The position numbers and the translations under genes were made by a program. 64,000 nucleotides of DNA from contig JACKJS010000001.1 in the NCBI GenBank assembly GCA_020637815.1, forward strand, positions 806,001 to 870,000, given 5' to 3'. This document shows, one piece after another, positions 8,413 to 17,351 of the stretch. The DNA is from Hyphomicrobiaceae bacterium (GTDB lineage: Bacteria > Pseudomonadota > Alphaproteobacteria > Rhizobiales > Methyloligellaceae). Below the pieces are notes generated by a model. It made no database searches and had not been told where the DNA came from. It saw only the letters and a list, made by a program, of their open reading frames with translations. The stretch's first letter is position 1, and the number at the start of each line of letters is the position of its first letter.

Positions 8413-8440
8413 AAGGGCGCCGGCCAAGGCCGGCACCCTT
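8413..8440 (-). terminator. Hairpin terminator of the 44-aa secreted protein gene
   Basis: Near-perfect inverted repeat, arms AAGGGCGCCGG and CCGGCACCCTT with one mismatch around a tight loop. It lies about 34 nt past the stop codon of the small secreted gene on the minus strand, followed there by TTGTCGTT. The T tract is short, so efficiency is uncertain. Confidence 0.6.
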
Positions 8441-8473
8441 GCGCTCTATCCTTAGAAGTGAATGCTCCGACGT

Positions 8474-8608
8474 CTAGTTGTCGACGCAGGTCTGGGTCGC
8501 TTCGTCCCACGTCTGGCCGTCGGCGCAGTCATCGGGACCGGCAAACGCAACGGTCGCGAACGATGCAGACAGACCCAAGGCAACGACAAACGCAATTACA
8601 GTCCTCAT
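8474..8608 (-). CDS. Tiny secreted protein with two cysteines
   Basis: 44-aa frame starting at ATG 8608, with GAGGA about 10 nt upstream. Residues 1-23 are a clear signal peptide ending ATVAFA-G. The predicted mature peptide is only about 21 residues, with Cys28 and Cys41 and the sequence CADGQTWDEATQTCVDN, which could close one disulfide. Small Rhizobiales proteins with a C-x-G-x-x-WDExTxxC pattern are common and often mislabelled in databases; their function is unknown to me. A hairpin terminator lies just downstream, so this looks like a single-gene transcription unit. Confidence 0.65.
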   Translation of the reverse strand: MRTVIAFVVALGLSASFATVAFAGPDDCADGQTWDEATQTCVDN

Positions 8609-8991
8609 GGACGTACATCCTCAAGAAGGAACGCCGGAAACCGGCCGAATCCACCGTTACGAGGCACCCACGGCAAATGCTGGACTGAATGGTGTCGGAC
8701 CTGGCGACTCTTACGGCTGAATTTTGTTTGCCGTGGAATTTTTTTCTAATTTCGGCCGCACGGAGCACGCCTTGCGTCGGCGTCAGAAACGTCCGCCCAA
8801 TTGTCGGATGGGCTTGTTGTGGCCGGTCAGTAGCGCCGGCCAAACCGGCCTAGCTCGGTCTCCGCATTCGAGCCAAAACTGACATGCCAGCGTTTGACGC
8901 CATGGCGGGTGCGGCGCGGGTCGATTTAGACCCCGCCGGCACCCTCCTTCAGGCGGACTAATGGATTCCGGGAAGCCGATACAGCCGCCAG
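8609..8991. other. Intergenic stretch with GC hairpins
   Basis: About 380 bases between the small secreted gene and the CoA-transferase, both on the minus strand. It holds an A/T-rich tract near 8725-8750 and overlapping GGCCGG...CCGGCC hairpins at about 8821-8850, which may end transcription of the CoA-transferase. No protein or RNA gene is evident. Confidence 0.45.
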
Positions 8992-10926
8992 CTACGACTC
9001 AATCCCCACTGCGTCGTGCGCCTCATCGGCCCGTTCGAAGATATGCGGCGCAAGCCCGCGCTTGTTCAAAGCTTGCTCCATCTTCAAGCGCATGAATGTG
9101 CTGGTCGTGTACCGTGTCGTCGTCGCATAGTGGTGTTCCAGCATGTATTGGATCATGTCGGCGTAGTCGTCATAGAGATCCTCGGCAATCCGGCATCCAT
9201 CGTGGTTCACGACGGCGTTGACTCGTTTGCCCGCCTTTTCGCAGGCATCGATCAAGACCTTGGTGAGATCCTCGATGTCGCTCTTCTTCCGTACGCTCCA
9301 ACCCTCCAGGTTGAGGAAGAGGATGTTGCGATCCGCGTCGTAGCTCACGCGTTCCCAAAGTTTGAGATTGAGCAGATCGGACAAGAGATCCATTGGGTCG
9401 TCGTTGAAGATGCGCCGATCCATGGGGACAGGCTTGTTGATGACCGGCTCGAAGTCCATCTGAGCCAGTATGTCCTTCTCGATATCGATCCCCCGTGCCA
9501 ACTCTATCAGCTCGAGACCGCCGGGCGTCAGCTGGAACACGCAGCGTTCGGTCACATAGATCACCGGCTGCGAGCGTTCCAGGGCGAATGAACCGCTGAA
9601 CGTGATCTGCTCGACCGCGCGAACGAATTTTCTCGCACGGCCTTCCTTGACGATCTTGAGACCGTCGTTCGCAATTTCCACTTCGAGGCCGCCCGCGGTG
9701 AACGTGCCGGCGAACACAACCGCGCGGGAATTCTGAGAAATATCGATGAAGCCGCCGCATCCGTTGAGGCGGCCGCCGAAACGGCTCGAATTGACGTTCC
9801 CTTCGGCGTCGCACTCCGCCATGCCAAGGCATGTGAGATCGAGGCCGCCGCCGTCATAGAAATCGAACATCTGGTTCTGGTCGAGAATGGAATGTGCATT
9901 CGCCGATGAGCCAAAGCTCGATCCGCCCGCCAGCACGCCGCCAACGGCGCCGGCTTCGGTCGTCAACGTGATGTAGGGCGTCACGCGTTCTTCGTTGGCG
10001 ATTGCCGCCACGCCGTCGGGCGCCCCAACGCCGAGATTGACCACGCCATTGGGCGGCAACTCGAAGGCCGCGCGGCGCGCGATGATCTTTCGCGGGTTGA
10101 GAGGCATTTTCGGCATGCCCTCGACCGGCACGCGAATTTCGCCCGAAAGCGCCGGGTCGTAGATCTTGCCGTAATTCATGCGATGCATCTCGGGCGGATC
10201 GGCAACGACGATGCAATCGACCAAGATACCGGGCACCTTCACGTCTTTCGGCTTGATCGAGCCCTGCTCGACGATGCGTTCCACCTGGACGATGACGATG
10301 CCGCCATTGTTGTGCGCCGCCATGGCCTGAGCCAAGCAATCGAGCGTCAGCGGTTCTTTCTCCATGCTGATGTTTCCCGACGGGTCGGCACTGGTGCCGC
10401 GAATGAAGGCGACATCGATTTTGGTGGCTTTGTAGAAGAGCCACTCTTCACCCTCGACCTCGACGAGCTTGACGATGTCCTCCTCCGTCACCGCGTTGAC
10501 CTTTCCACCGCCGAGGCGCGGATCGACATAGGTGTGAAGGCCGACCTTGGAGAACAGGCCCGGCTGGCCCGCCGCGCAGGCGCGGTACAGTTGCGAGATG
10601 ACGCCCTGAGGAAGGTTGTAGCCCCAAATCTTATTCGCCTGAGCGGCCTCCGCGACCTTCGGCATGCGCCCAAAATTGGCGGCAATCACGCGCTTCAGAA
10701 GACGTTCGTGGTGCAGGCGGCCCGTCCCGAGACCTTTGCTGTCGCCAGCGCCGGCGCACATGATGAGCGTGAGATCCTGCGGCGATCCGGTCTCGACAAA
10801 GCGCTGCTCGAGCGCAGCATGCAGTGCCTCGGGAATGCAGCTCTGCACAAAACCCGTCGTCGTGATTACGTCGTTGTCGCGGATGAGAGCAATTGCTTCT
10901 TCGGCCCCAATGACCTTGTCTGTCAT
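8992..10926 (-). CDS. Acyl-CoA:acetate/3-ketoacid CoA-transferase, fused alpha-beta, long form
   Basis: Family-I CoA-transferase moving CoA between short acyl groups such as acetate, propionate or acetoacetate. Alpha and beta halves are on one chain. The N-terminal half has ITTTGFVQSCIPEALH and the CoA-binding segment LIMCAGAGDSKGLGTGR; the C-terminal half has GVVNLGVGAPDGVAAIA and the catalytic glutamate Glu324 in TTEAGAVGG. ATG 10926 (MTDKVIGAEE, 644 aa) is preferred to the in-frame ATG 10971 because the family starts there. Typical YdiF/Pct enzymes are about 520-530 aa; this one carries roughly 130 extra residues (about 510-644). The exact acyl substrate is not predictable. Confidence 0.9.
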   Translation of the reverse strand: MTDKVIGAEEAIALIRDNDVITTTGFVQSCIPEALHAALEQRFVETGSPQDLTLIMCAGAGDSKGLGTGRLHHERLLKRVIAANFGRMPKVAEAAQANKIWGYNLPQGVISQLYRACAAGQPGLFSKVGLHTYVDPRLGGGKVNAVTEEDIVKLVEVEGEEWLFYKATKIDVAFIRGTSADPSGNISMEKEPLTLDCLAQAMAAHNNGGIVIVQVERIVEQGSIKPKDVKVPGILVDCIVVADPPEMHRMNYGKIYDPALSGEIRVPVEGMPKMPLNPRKIIARRAAFELPPNGVVNLGVGAPDGVAAIANEERVTPYITLTTEAGAVGGVLAGGSSFGSSANAHSILDQNQMFDFYDGGGLDLTCLGMAECDAEGNVNSSRFGGRLNGCGGFIDISQNSRAVVFAGTFTAGGLEVEIANDGLKIVKEGRARKFVRAVEQITFSGSFALERSQPVIYVTERCVFQLTPGGLELIELARGIDIEKDILAQMDFEPVINKPVPMDRRIFNDDPMDLLSDLLNLKLWERVSYDADRNILFLNLEGWSVRKKSDIEDLTKVLIDACEKAGKRVNAVVNHDGCRIAEDLYDDYADMIQYMLEHHYATTTRYTTSTFMRLKMEQALNKRGLAPHIFERADEAHDAVGIES

Positions 10927-11111
10927 CTTGGTTCGTTTCCTCGGTAGTGCCTTTTCTTCAGGATCGCACAAATGGCGAAGCCTTGTCGAAACCTATAGGG
11001 CTTCTCGGGCGCTGTCGCTCCCTTCGGCATGCAAATGCCGTGAGCGACCGGAACCGGTCTCGCCCGTGACCGAGGGGAAGAACCATCTTCCTGCACTGAC
11101 CTATGGAGGAA

Positions 11112-11187
<76 letters not shown>

Positions 11188-11240
11188 TCAGAGCATATTG
11201 TCGTGCGACACGGCAGCTCCGGCCCAGCGCTTTCGATGCG

Positions 11241-11270
11241 CCAAGGGGGCTCCCCTTAGCACTCCCTTGG
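11241..11270 (-). terminator. Possible terminator hairpin after rodA
   Basis: Two alternative stems: CCAAGGG (11241-11247) with CCCTTGG (11264-11270), and AAGGGG with CCCCTT around a GCT loop (11243-11257). They lie 40-70 nt past the rodA stop and before tRNA-Lys. There is no T tract. Confidence 0.35.
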
Positions 11271-11312
11271 GCGGCCTGTCCAGTTTGGTTTCGGCGAAAA
11301 TTGGCGCCTCGC

Positions 11313-12467
11313 CTACCAGAGGCCGCCAACCTCGCCCGGACGGAACGTCACCCTCCGATTGACATGGGCATTCAGCACGAAGCCGAAGCCGATCATCATG
11401 GTCAGCATGGATGTGCCGCCATAGGACACGAGCGGAAGCGGAACGCCGACCACTGGCACGAGACCCGTGACCATCGCCACGTTGATGAACACATAGGCGA
11501 ACAGCGTCAGCCCGATGCCGCCCGCGACGAGCCGCGCGAACATGCTGCGGCAGCGCAGCGCCATGAACAGAATGAAGACAAGCGCCAGCAGATAGAGCGC
11601 GAGCAGCACCATGGCGCCGACGAAGCCCATCTCTTCGGAGAACATCGTGAAGATGAAGTCGGTATGCTTCTCGGGCAGGAAATTGAGCTGGGCTTGCGTA
11701 CCGTGCATGAAGCCCTTGCCGGTCAGGCCGCCGGAGCCGATGGCGATCTTGGATTGGAGAATATGATAGCCCGAGCCGAGCGGGTCGCGCTCCGGATCGA
11801 TGAAGGTCAGCACACGCTCTTTCTGGTAGTCGTGCAGCTTCTCCCAGGCATGCGGCAAGGCCACGACGACCGCGACGATCGCGGCGCCGAAATAGAACCA
11901 GCTGACTCCCGCCAAGAACATCAATCCCGCGCCGATGATCGCGAACAGCGCGGCCGTGCCGAGGTCCGGCTGGACGAGCGCCAAAATGGCCGGCAAACCG
12001 ATCATCAGGAGGGGCGGGATCAGCGCGTCGGGCCGCCAAATCTTCTCGGGGGGGAGCCACTGATAGTAGCGGGCCATGGCCAAGACGAGGGCGATCTTCA
12101 TCATTTCGGATGGTTGAAAGCTCAGCTCTCCGACGCCGATCCACCGCCGGGCGCCGCCGCTCTCGACACCGATCAGCGGGACGAGTGCCATCAGCACGAG
12201 CGCGCAGAAGAACAGCGGATATGCCCCTTTCAGCCACCAGCGAATGTCGGAAAAGGCGATGGCGAAGAGAAGCGCCAAGCCGACGCAATATCGGATCACC
12301 TGCCGGCCGGCCCACGGTTCGAACGCCCCGCCTGCCACCGAGTACAGCGCGGCGATGCCGACTAGAACGATTGCGGTGATCAGCGCCAAAAACGGCCAGT
12401 TCAGCAGCAGAAGCTTCTTGGCGAGATCGAGCTTTTGCGCTGGAGCCTGAGCAAAAAGCATCTTCAT
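11313..12467 (-). CDS. rodA: Peptidoglycan glycosyltransferase RodA
   Basis: SEDS-family membrane glycosyltransferase that polymerises lipid II during cell elongation, paired with PBP2. The 384-aa protein is strongly hydrophobic with about ten membrane helices. SEDS signatures include GARRWIGVGELSFQPSEMMK, LVQPDLGTA, the extracytoplasmic ILQSKIAIGSGGLTGKG loop, LPEKHTDFIF, and VPLPLVSYGGTSML near the end. It overlaps the end of mrdA by 4 nt (ATGA) and is the last gene of the mreB-mreC-mreD-mrdA-rodA operon. ATG 12467 follows directly from that overlap. Confidence 0.97.
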   Translation of the reverse strand: MKMLFAQAPAQKLDLAKKLLLLNWPFLALITAIVLVGIAALYSVAGGAFEPWAGRQVIRYCVGLALLFAIAFSDIRWWLKGAYPLFFCALVLMALVPLIGVESGGARRWIGVGELSFQPSEMMKIALVLAMARYYQWLPPEKIWRPDALIPPLLMIGLPAILALVQPDLGTAALFAIIGAGLMFLAGVSWFYFGAAIVAVVVALPHAWEKLHDYQKERVLTFIDPERDPLGSGYHILQSKIAIGSGGLTGKGFMHGTQAQLNFLPEKHTDFIFTMFSEEMGFVGAMVLLALYLLALVFILFMALRCRSMFARLVAGGIGLTLFAYVFINVAMVTGLVPVVGVPLPLVSYGGTSMLTMMIGFGFVLNAHVNRRVTFRPGEVGGLW

Positions 12468-14359
12468 CCGCCATCCTCCACGATGGCGATCGGACCTGGA
12501 ACCGCCCCGGAGCCACTGCTCGCGAAAGCCGGGCTCCGTGCCGCATCACGCAAAAGCGCTTCGGTTATCACGTCCTTGACGATGGGCGCCGCGGCGCGCG
12601 AGCCGCCTCCCCCATGCTCCACGACGCATGCCGCCGCGTAACGCGGCTTGTCGGCGGGGGCGAAGGCGATGAAGAGTGCGTGGGTCTCGCGCTCGTAGGG
12701 CGACAGCTTGTGCTCGTTGCGCGCGTTGACCACCTGCGAGGTTCCGGTCTTGCCCGCCATCAGCACATTGGGAATCTCGAGGGCGGACCTTCGCGCCGTT
12801 CCGTGCGGCTCGTTGACGACACCGCTCATGCCGTTACGCACGATTTCCAAGTGGCGCGGATCGAGCTGGAGGAGAGGCCATTCAGGCGCTGGATCGTCGG
12901 GCGACAGGACGAGCTTCGGCATGACGGCACGGCCGGATGCGACACGCGCAGCCATGACCGCGAGCTGCAGCGGCGTTGACGAAACGAAGCCCTGACCAAT
13001 ACCGGCGATCACCGTCTCGCCGCCATACCATGGCTCCATGAACTTCGCGCGCTTCCAGGCCTCGTCCGGGATGATGCCGGGCTTTTGCCCCGGCAAGCCG
13101 CAATCGTAAGTCCGGCCAAGGCCGAGATGGCGCGCGACCGCCGCGAGGTGTTCGATCCCCATGCGCTTCGCGGTCTCGTAGAAATAGACGTCGCAGGATT
13201 GTTTGATGGCCTCGTGCACATTGATGCCGCCGCCATGGGCCTTCCAGCAGCGGAACCGTGCGCGGCCAAGAGCGTAGACGCCCGGACAACTCATGGTCTC
13301 ATGCGCGTTGATCACGCCCGCATGGAGACCCGCCAGCGCCGTGACGACCTTGAAGGTCGAGCCCGGTGGATATTGGCCTCGGATAGCGCGATTCTGCAGC
13401 GGCTGATCCTGTGCCCGCGCGATCTTCGTCCAAGCCGTCGGATCGACTTTGAACACGACCTCGTTGGGGTCGAAGGTTGGCGTGGAGGCGAGCGCAAGAA
13501 TTCCGCCTGTGACGACATCGAGTACAACGATCGAGGCAACCCGATGCTCCTTCAGCCGGTCCTGTGCGACGCTCTGAAGATGATGGTCGAGGCTGAGAAC
13601 GAGATCCTTGCCGCGCACACTCGGCGTCGAGCCTAGTTCGCGGACGACACGTCCGCGGGCATCCACTTCGAACTTCCGGGTTCCAGGCGTGCCGCGCAAT
13701 TCGTCGTCGAACGTCTTTTCGACGCCTGCGCGTCCAGCGCGGAACCCCGGAAGCCGCATAACGGGATCGAGATCGACCTCGTTCTTGCCGGCCATGCCCA
13801 CATAGCCCACCACATGCGCCATGGGGCCGGGGTGGTAATATTTCCGGTAGGCAGAGCGATCGGTCCGCATGCCGGGAATCTGGGGGGACAGCACGTTCAG
13901 CAGCGCGAATTGGCGCCAGGTCAGCCCTTCGGCCACCAGCACGGGATAATAGCCGCTCTGACGCTTGGCGGCCCGTATCACGCGATCGCGCGTGCCCTGA
14001 GGAACAGGGACGATCCGCGACAACGCGTCCAGCGTCGCGGGCAAGCTCTTGCAGAAGGCGGGAAGGACGAGAAGGCGCAAATTTTCCTTGTCCTCGGCCA
14101 AAACGGCGCCGGTCCGATCGCGGATCGAACCGCGAGACGGCGCCACAAGCTGCATCATCAAACGGTTCTCGTCGGACAGCAGCGTGTACTCGGACGCCTC
14201 GCGGACTTGCAGTTGTTGAAGGCGCCAACCGAGAACGCCGAATAGGCCAGCCTGCGCGCCGCCGACCAAGAGGGCCCGGCGCGAGAAGCGGTAGCTCTGC
14301 TTCCGAACGTAGTCGGGTTTCTTTTTTTCCCCGTAGTGAAGCGCCTTCGACTTTTTCAT
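12464..14359 (-). CDS. mrdA: Penicillin-binding protein 2
   Basis: Class-B transpeptidase that cross-links peptidoglycan in the lateral wall together with RodA. At 631 aa: a cytoplasmic basic tail, one membrane anchor (about 28-50), a PBP dimerisation domain containing SRGSIRDRTG and the EVDARGRVV region, then the transpeptidase domain. Active-site motifs are Ser334-Thr-Phe-Lys337 in YPPGSTFKVV, the SCD box in IKQSCDVYFYE, and KTGTSQV. The start ATG 14359 gives MKKSKALHYG and a 4-nt overlap with the mreD stop; a longer in-frame extension to 14578 would lie inside mreD and is rejected. Confidence 0.97.
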   Translation of the reverse strand: MKKSKALHYGEKKKPDYVRKQSYRFSRRALLVGGAQAGLFGVLGWRLQQLQVREASEYTLLSDENRLMMQLVAPSRGSIRDRTGAVLAEDKENLRLLVLPAFCKSLPATLDALSRIVPVPQGTRDRVIRAAKRQSGYYPVLVAEGLTWRQFALLNVLSPQIPGMRTDRSAYRKYYHPGPMAHVVGYVGMAGKNEVDLDPVMRLPGFRAGRAGVEKTFDDELRGTPGTRKFEVDARGRVVRELGSTPSVRGKDLVLSLDHHLQSVAQDRLKEHRVASIVVLDVVTGGILALASTPTFDPNEVVFKVDPTAWTKIARAQDQPLQNRAIRGQYPPGSTFKVVTALAGLHAGVINAHETMSCPGVYALGRARFRCWKAHGGGINVHEAIKQSCDVYFYETAKRMGIEHLAAVARHLGLGRTYDCGLPGQKPGIIPDEAWKRAKFMEPWYGGETVIAGIGQGFVSSTPLQLAVMAARVASGRAVMPKLVLSPDDPAPEWPLLQLDPRHLEIVRNGMSGVVNEPHGTARRSALEIPNVLMAGKTGTSQVVNARNEHKLSPYERETHALFIAFAPADKPRYAAACVVEHGGGGSRAAAPIVKDVITEALLRDAARSPAFASSGSGAVPGPIAIVEDGG

Positions 14360-14865
14360 GAAGCGCTCCGGAAAATCGTGCGGCGCGAATGGCCGATTTG
14401 GCCAGACCGCACCCATAGCAGCCCGTAGAGCACGACCGGGAACAAGAGGATCGCGGTGACGACGCCAAAGACGATGGGCCACCAGTCGATCCAGCGCAGA
14501 TAATAGAGGCTCGCCAGGAACCAGCCGAACAGGCCGAGGACGGACACGAGGGCCGTCCATATCGGCCATTGGATCCAAAGATCGCGGCGTTCGCGAAAGG
14601 AGCCGGGCTTAGCCCCGACCGTCGCGGCGATCAGGCACATCAGTGCCCAGAACCCCAAGGGACCCCCGCTCAGGAGATCGGCGAGCAGCCCAAGCGCGGC
14701 GGCCGCGGCCGGGTGAAGTTCCGTACCCGGAATAGCGCGCCAGCAAAACACCATCATCACCACCAGAAGTGGCAGAATGAATGTGGCATCGGCTGGCAGT
14801 CCCCACGGCACCGCGGTGGCTATCACCGCTATCAAAACGGAAAATGCCGGGAGAAGCGCGGTCAT
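14356..14865 (-). CDS. mreD: Rod shape-determining protein MreD
   Basis: Small polytopic inner-membrane protein of the elongasome, 169 aa with five or six hydrophobic helices. The sequence diverges a lot in this family; the segment LLADLLSGGPLGFWAL matches the conserved core of MreD. It begins and ends with 4-nt overlaps to mreC and mrdA, so translational coupling is likely. Identification rests on hydrophobicity, size and operon position. Confidence 0.9.
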   Translation of the reverse strand: MTALLPAFSVLIAVIATAVPWGLPADATFILPLLVVMMVFCWRAIPGTELHPAAAAALGLLADLLSGGPLGFWALMCLIAATVGAKPGSFRERRDLWIQWPIWTALVSVLGLFGWFLASLYYLRWIDWWPIVFGVVTAILLFPVVLYGLLWVRSGQIGHSRRTIFRSAS

Positions 14866-15872
14866 CGCTCGGCTTGGGCCTGTCCGGCGACAGGAGAGGA
14901 CATTGCGGCGACGGGAGGAAGCGGAAGGCTCGTTCCGGAGGCCGTCCGGTCTTCACGCGGCTCCCGCTGAGGCAACGCGGATAGCGCCCCGCCCCGGTCA
15001 GCCACGGCGTCCGGATCTGTTTGGGTGATGGCCGGTGCGTCAAAGAACAGTACACTGACAGAGTCGAGCGAGTTCAATTCGGCGAAGGGACGAACCTTGT
15101 AGGTGCCCGGTTCACCGGTGACTGCGCCAATTCGAAGACCGCGCGGCAGGACCCCATCGCTGCCAGACGTGTAGACCTCGTCGCCCGCGTAAATCGTGGC
15201 GCCGTCTTCAACGAAATCAAGTTGCAACTCGGCACTGTTGTCTCCGAGCGCCATGGCGCGTGCGCCGTTCGGACCCACAAGGACTGGGATGCGGCTGTTA
15301 AGGTCGTTCAACAGGAGAACGCGGGCGACGGAATCGCCAGCTTCGACCGTGCGCCCCACGAGTCCGTCGCCGTTGATGACCGCATAGCCGATCCGCACGC
15401 CGTCGTTGCGCCCCAGATTAACCAGCGCGCTCCTGACGAAGGGACCGCGTGCATCGGCGATGACGCGACCGGACGCATAGACGAGCGCCGGCTCTTCGGC
15501 AGCGTGGAGCAGTTTCCGCAAATGGGCGACTTTGCGCTCAAGGAGCTGAGTCCGCCATTGCCACTGTTTGAGCTCTTCGTTTTCCTTTGTCAGCCGGTCG
15601 ATCTCGTCCACCGCGTTCCGATGGACGCGCACATTGAGGCGAACCCGATCCACGAAGCGGCGCGCTTCGACGGCCGGCACGGACGCGAGTTCCAGAAATG
15701 GCGCCGACAGGTCCACGATCTCATCGCGAGCATCCGTCAAGGTGCTGTGACCGATCCGGCTTAGAACCAACAGCACCGCGCAGAGGAAATAGAGGGCGAA
15801 GCTGAGCAATTCCACCGGGGCCGTCCACGATGGCCGGTGCTTGTGGAACAGAGATGACTTGCGCTTGGGCAT
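14862..15872 (-). CDS. mreC: Cell shape-determining protein MreC
   Basis: Bitopic elongasome scaffold with most of the protein in the periplasm, contacting PBP2. The 336-aa protein has a basic N-terminal tail, one membrane helix (about 24-44), a coiled coil (VDEIDRLTKENEELK region, about 85-125) and the MreC beta domain with SALVNLGRNDGVRIG and VNGDGLVGR-type strands. The last 60 residues are Pro/Ala/Ser-rich and look disordered. A 91-nt gap separates it from mreB; its stop overlaps the mreD start. Confidence 0.95.
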   Translation of the reverse strand: MPKRKSSLFHKHRPSWTAPVELLSFALYFLCAVLLVLSRIGHSTLTDARDEIVDLSAPFLELASVPAVEARRFVDRVRLNVRVHRNAVDEIDRLTKENEELKQWQWRTQLLERKVAHLRKLLHAAEEPALVYASGRVIADARGPFVRSALVNLGRNDGVRIGYAVINGDGLVGRTVEAGDSVARVLLLNDLNSRIPVLVGPNGARAMALGDNSAELQLDFVEDGATIYAGDEVYTSGSDGVLPRGLRIGAVTGEPGTYKVRPFAELNSLDSVSVLFFDAPAITQTDPDAVADRGGALSALPQREPREDRTASGTSLPLPPVAAMSSPVAGQAQAER

Positions 15873-15963
15873 CTGCGTTCAGCCGTTTGGAACGCCCCGC
15901 GGGGGGTCCGTTGTCCTCATTGAAGGCCCCGCGCCTAACCGAGGCCAATATAGCACAACCCGT

Positions 15964-16995
15964 CTAGGGTTTGATTAACAGATCGGCCATCTCGTTGAGC
16001 CGCTCGAGCGCTATGCCCGTTCCCCGGACGACGCTGCGCAGCGGATCCTCGGCGATCTTGAATTTGACACCGGTTTCCTGCTGGAGCCGTACATCGAGCT
16101 TCTCGAGCAACGCGCCGCCACCCGTCAGATAAATGCCGGACTCAGCGATATCCGCGGTCAGCTCCGGCGGCACGTCTGCGAGCGCCTGACGGATGCCGCC
16201 TACAATCTGTTGAATCGGCAATGTCAGTGCGTCGGCAATCTCATGCGGCCCGAGCGTAACCTCCGCTGGGAAGCCCCGCTGCATGTCTCTCCCCTTGATC
16301 TGGATGGCGACATGCGTGCCGTTGGCTTTCGCGACGGCCGAACCGGATTCCTTTTTGACCACTTCCGCGTTCGGCGCACCGATCAGCAGATGGTGCTTGA
16401 AGCGCGCGTAGTTCACGATCGCCTCGTCCATGGCGTTGCCGGCGGTGCGGATCGACTTCGAATAGATCACGCTGCCCATGGACATCACGGCAATGTCGGT
16501 GGTCCCGCCGCCGATATCGACGACCATGGATCCGCGGGGCTCGTGGATCGGGAGTCCTGCGCCGATCGCGCCGGCCACGGGCTCCGAGATCAGATAGACG
16601 CGCCGCGCGCCGGCCGACAGCCCGGCCTCATGGACCGCGCGCCGCTCGACCGAAGTCGCGCTCGCCGGCACGCAGATCATCACCCGGGGACTACCGAACA
16701 GGCTCCGCCTATTCACGCGGCGAATGAAGAATTTGATCATTTCCTCAGCCGCATTGAAGTCCGCGATCACGCCATCGCGGAGCGGCTGAACCGTCATGAT
16801 CTTAGTCGGGGTCTTGCCAAGCATCGTCTTGGCTTCATGGCCCGCGGCGATGACCTTCTGCTCGTCGCCACGCTGCTCGATTGCGACCACCGAGGGTTCG
16901 TCCAAAACGATCCCCTTTCCCGGCACGTAGACGACGGTATTCGCCGTGCCGAGATCAATGGCCATGTCCGCGGAAGAGCCCAACCACGAGAACAT
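15964..16995 (-). CDS. mreB: Rod shape-determining protein MreB
   Basis: Actin-like ATPase forming membrane filaments that organise lateral wall synthesis. From ATG 16995 the protein is 343 aa (MFSWLGSSADMAIDLGTANT), the standard MreB length with a short amphipathic N-terminus. Phosphate loops DLGTANTVVY and DIGGGTTDIAVMS, the connecting RVMICVPASATSVERRAV-like segment, and LTGGGALL are all present. An in-frame upstream ATG (17079) is rejected because the extension lacks family similarity. It is first in the mreBCD-mrdA-rodA operon. Confidence 0.97.
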   Translation of the reverse strand: MFSWLGSSADMAIDLGTANTVVYVPGKGIVLDEPSVVAIEQRGDEQKVIAAGHEAKTMLGKTPTKIMTVQPLRDGVIADFNAAEEMIKFFIRRVNRRSLFGSPRVMICVPASATSVERRAVHEAGLSAGARRVYLISEPVAGAIGAGLPIHEPRGSMVVDIGGGTTDIAVMSMGSVIYSKSIRTAGNAMDEAIVNYARFKHHLLIGAPNAEVVKKESGSAVAKANGTHVAIQIKGRDMQRGFPAEVTLGPHEIADALTLPIQQIVGGIRQALADVPPELTADIAESGIYLTGGGALLEKLDVRLQQETGVKFKIAEDPLRSVVRGTGIALERLNEMADLLIKP

Positions 16996-17351
16996 ACAAG
17001 CCCCGCTTGCCCGCCAATACCGGCGAGCATCACACGCTACAGATATCCGCTGCGCACACCAGGTCGCCCTACCCGCCACGGATAAAGATGTCCCGGCCGG
17101 CAGAAAATTGCGCCGAGCTCAGACCCGGCCGCCGCCGCAACGGTCGCTATGTTGCGTCAAATCGCCCGCGTGGGCAATGCGTGAACCAGCTGTTTCACAA
17201 AAACTTTTTGCGGCGCACACGGAGCGGAAGCGGAGACGCGGCCGAGCGCGCCTCCGTAACCGTCATGACCGCCGATTTGCACACGATCTAGGCATGCGAA
17301 CCCGCCCGCCTAGAACCGGCGGCATCACTACCCGGCGCACGCGCAAGACGC
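16996..17351. other. Intergenic region between leuA and mreB
   Basis: About 356 bases upstream of mreB on the minus strand. It should hold the mre operon promoter; a TTGACG box occurs near 17155 on the minus strand but without a clear -10 partner at 17 nt. A CCGCC/GGCGG hairpin (17306-17322) about 30 nt past the leuA stop may be its terminator, without a T tract. No gene is evident. Confidence 0.45.

Noticed and set aside
11025..11040. Small hairpin CGGCAT-GCAA-ATGCCG between tRNA-Lys and the CoA-transferase
   Set aside because: Perfect but only 6 bp, with no T tract; too weak to call as terminator.
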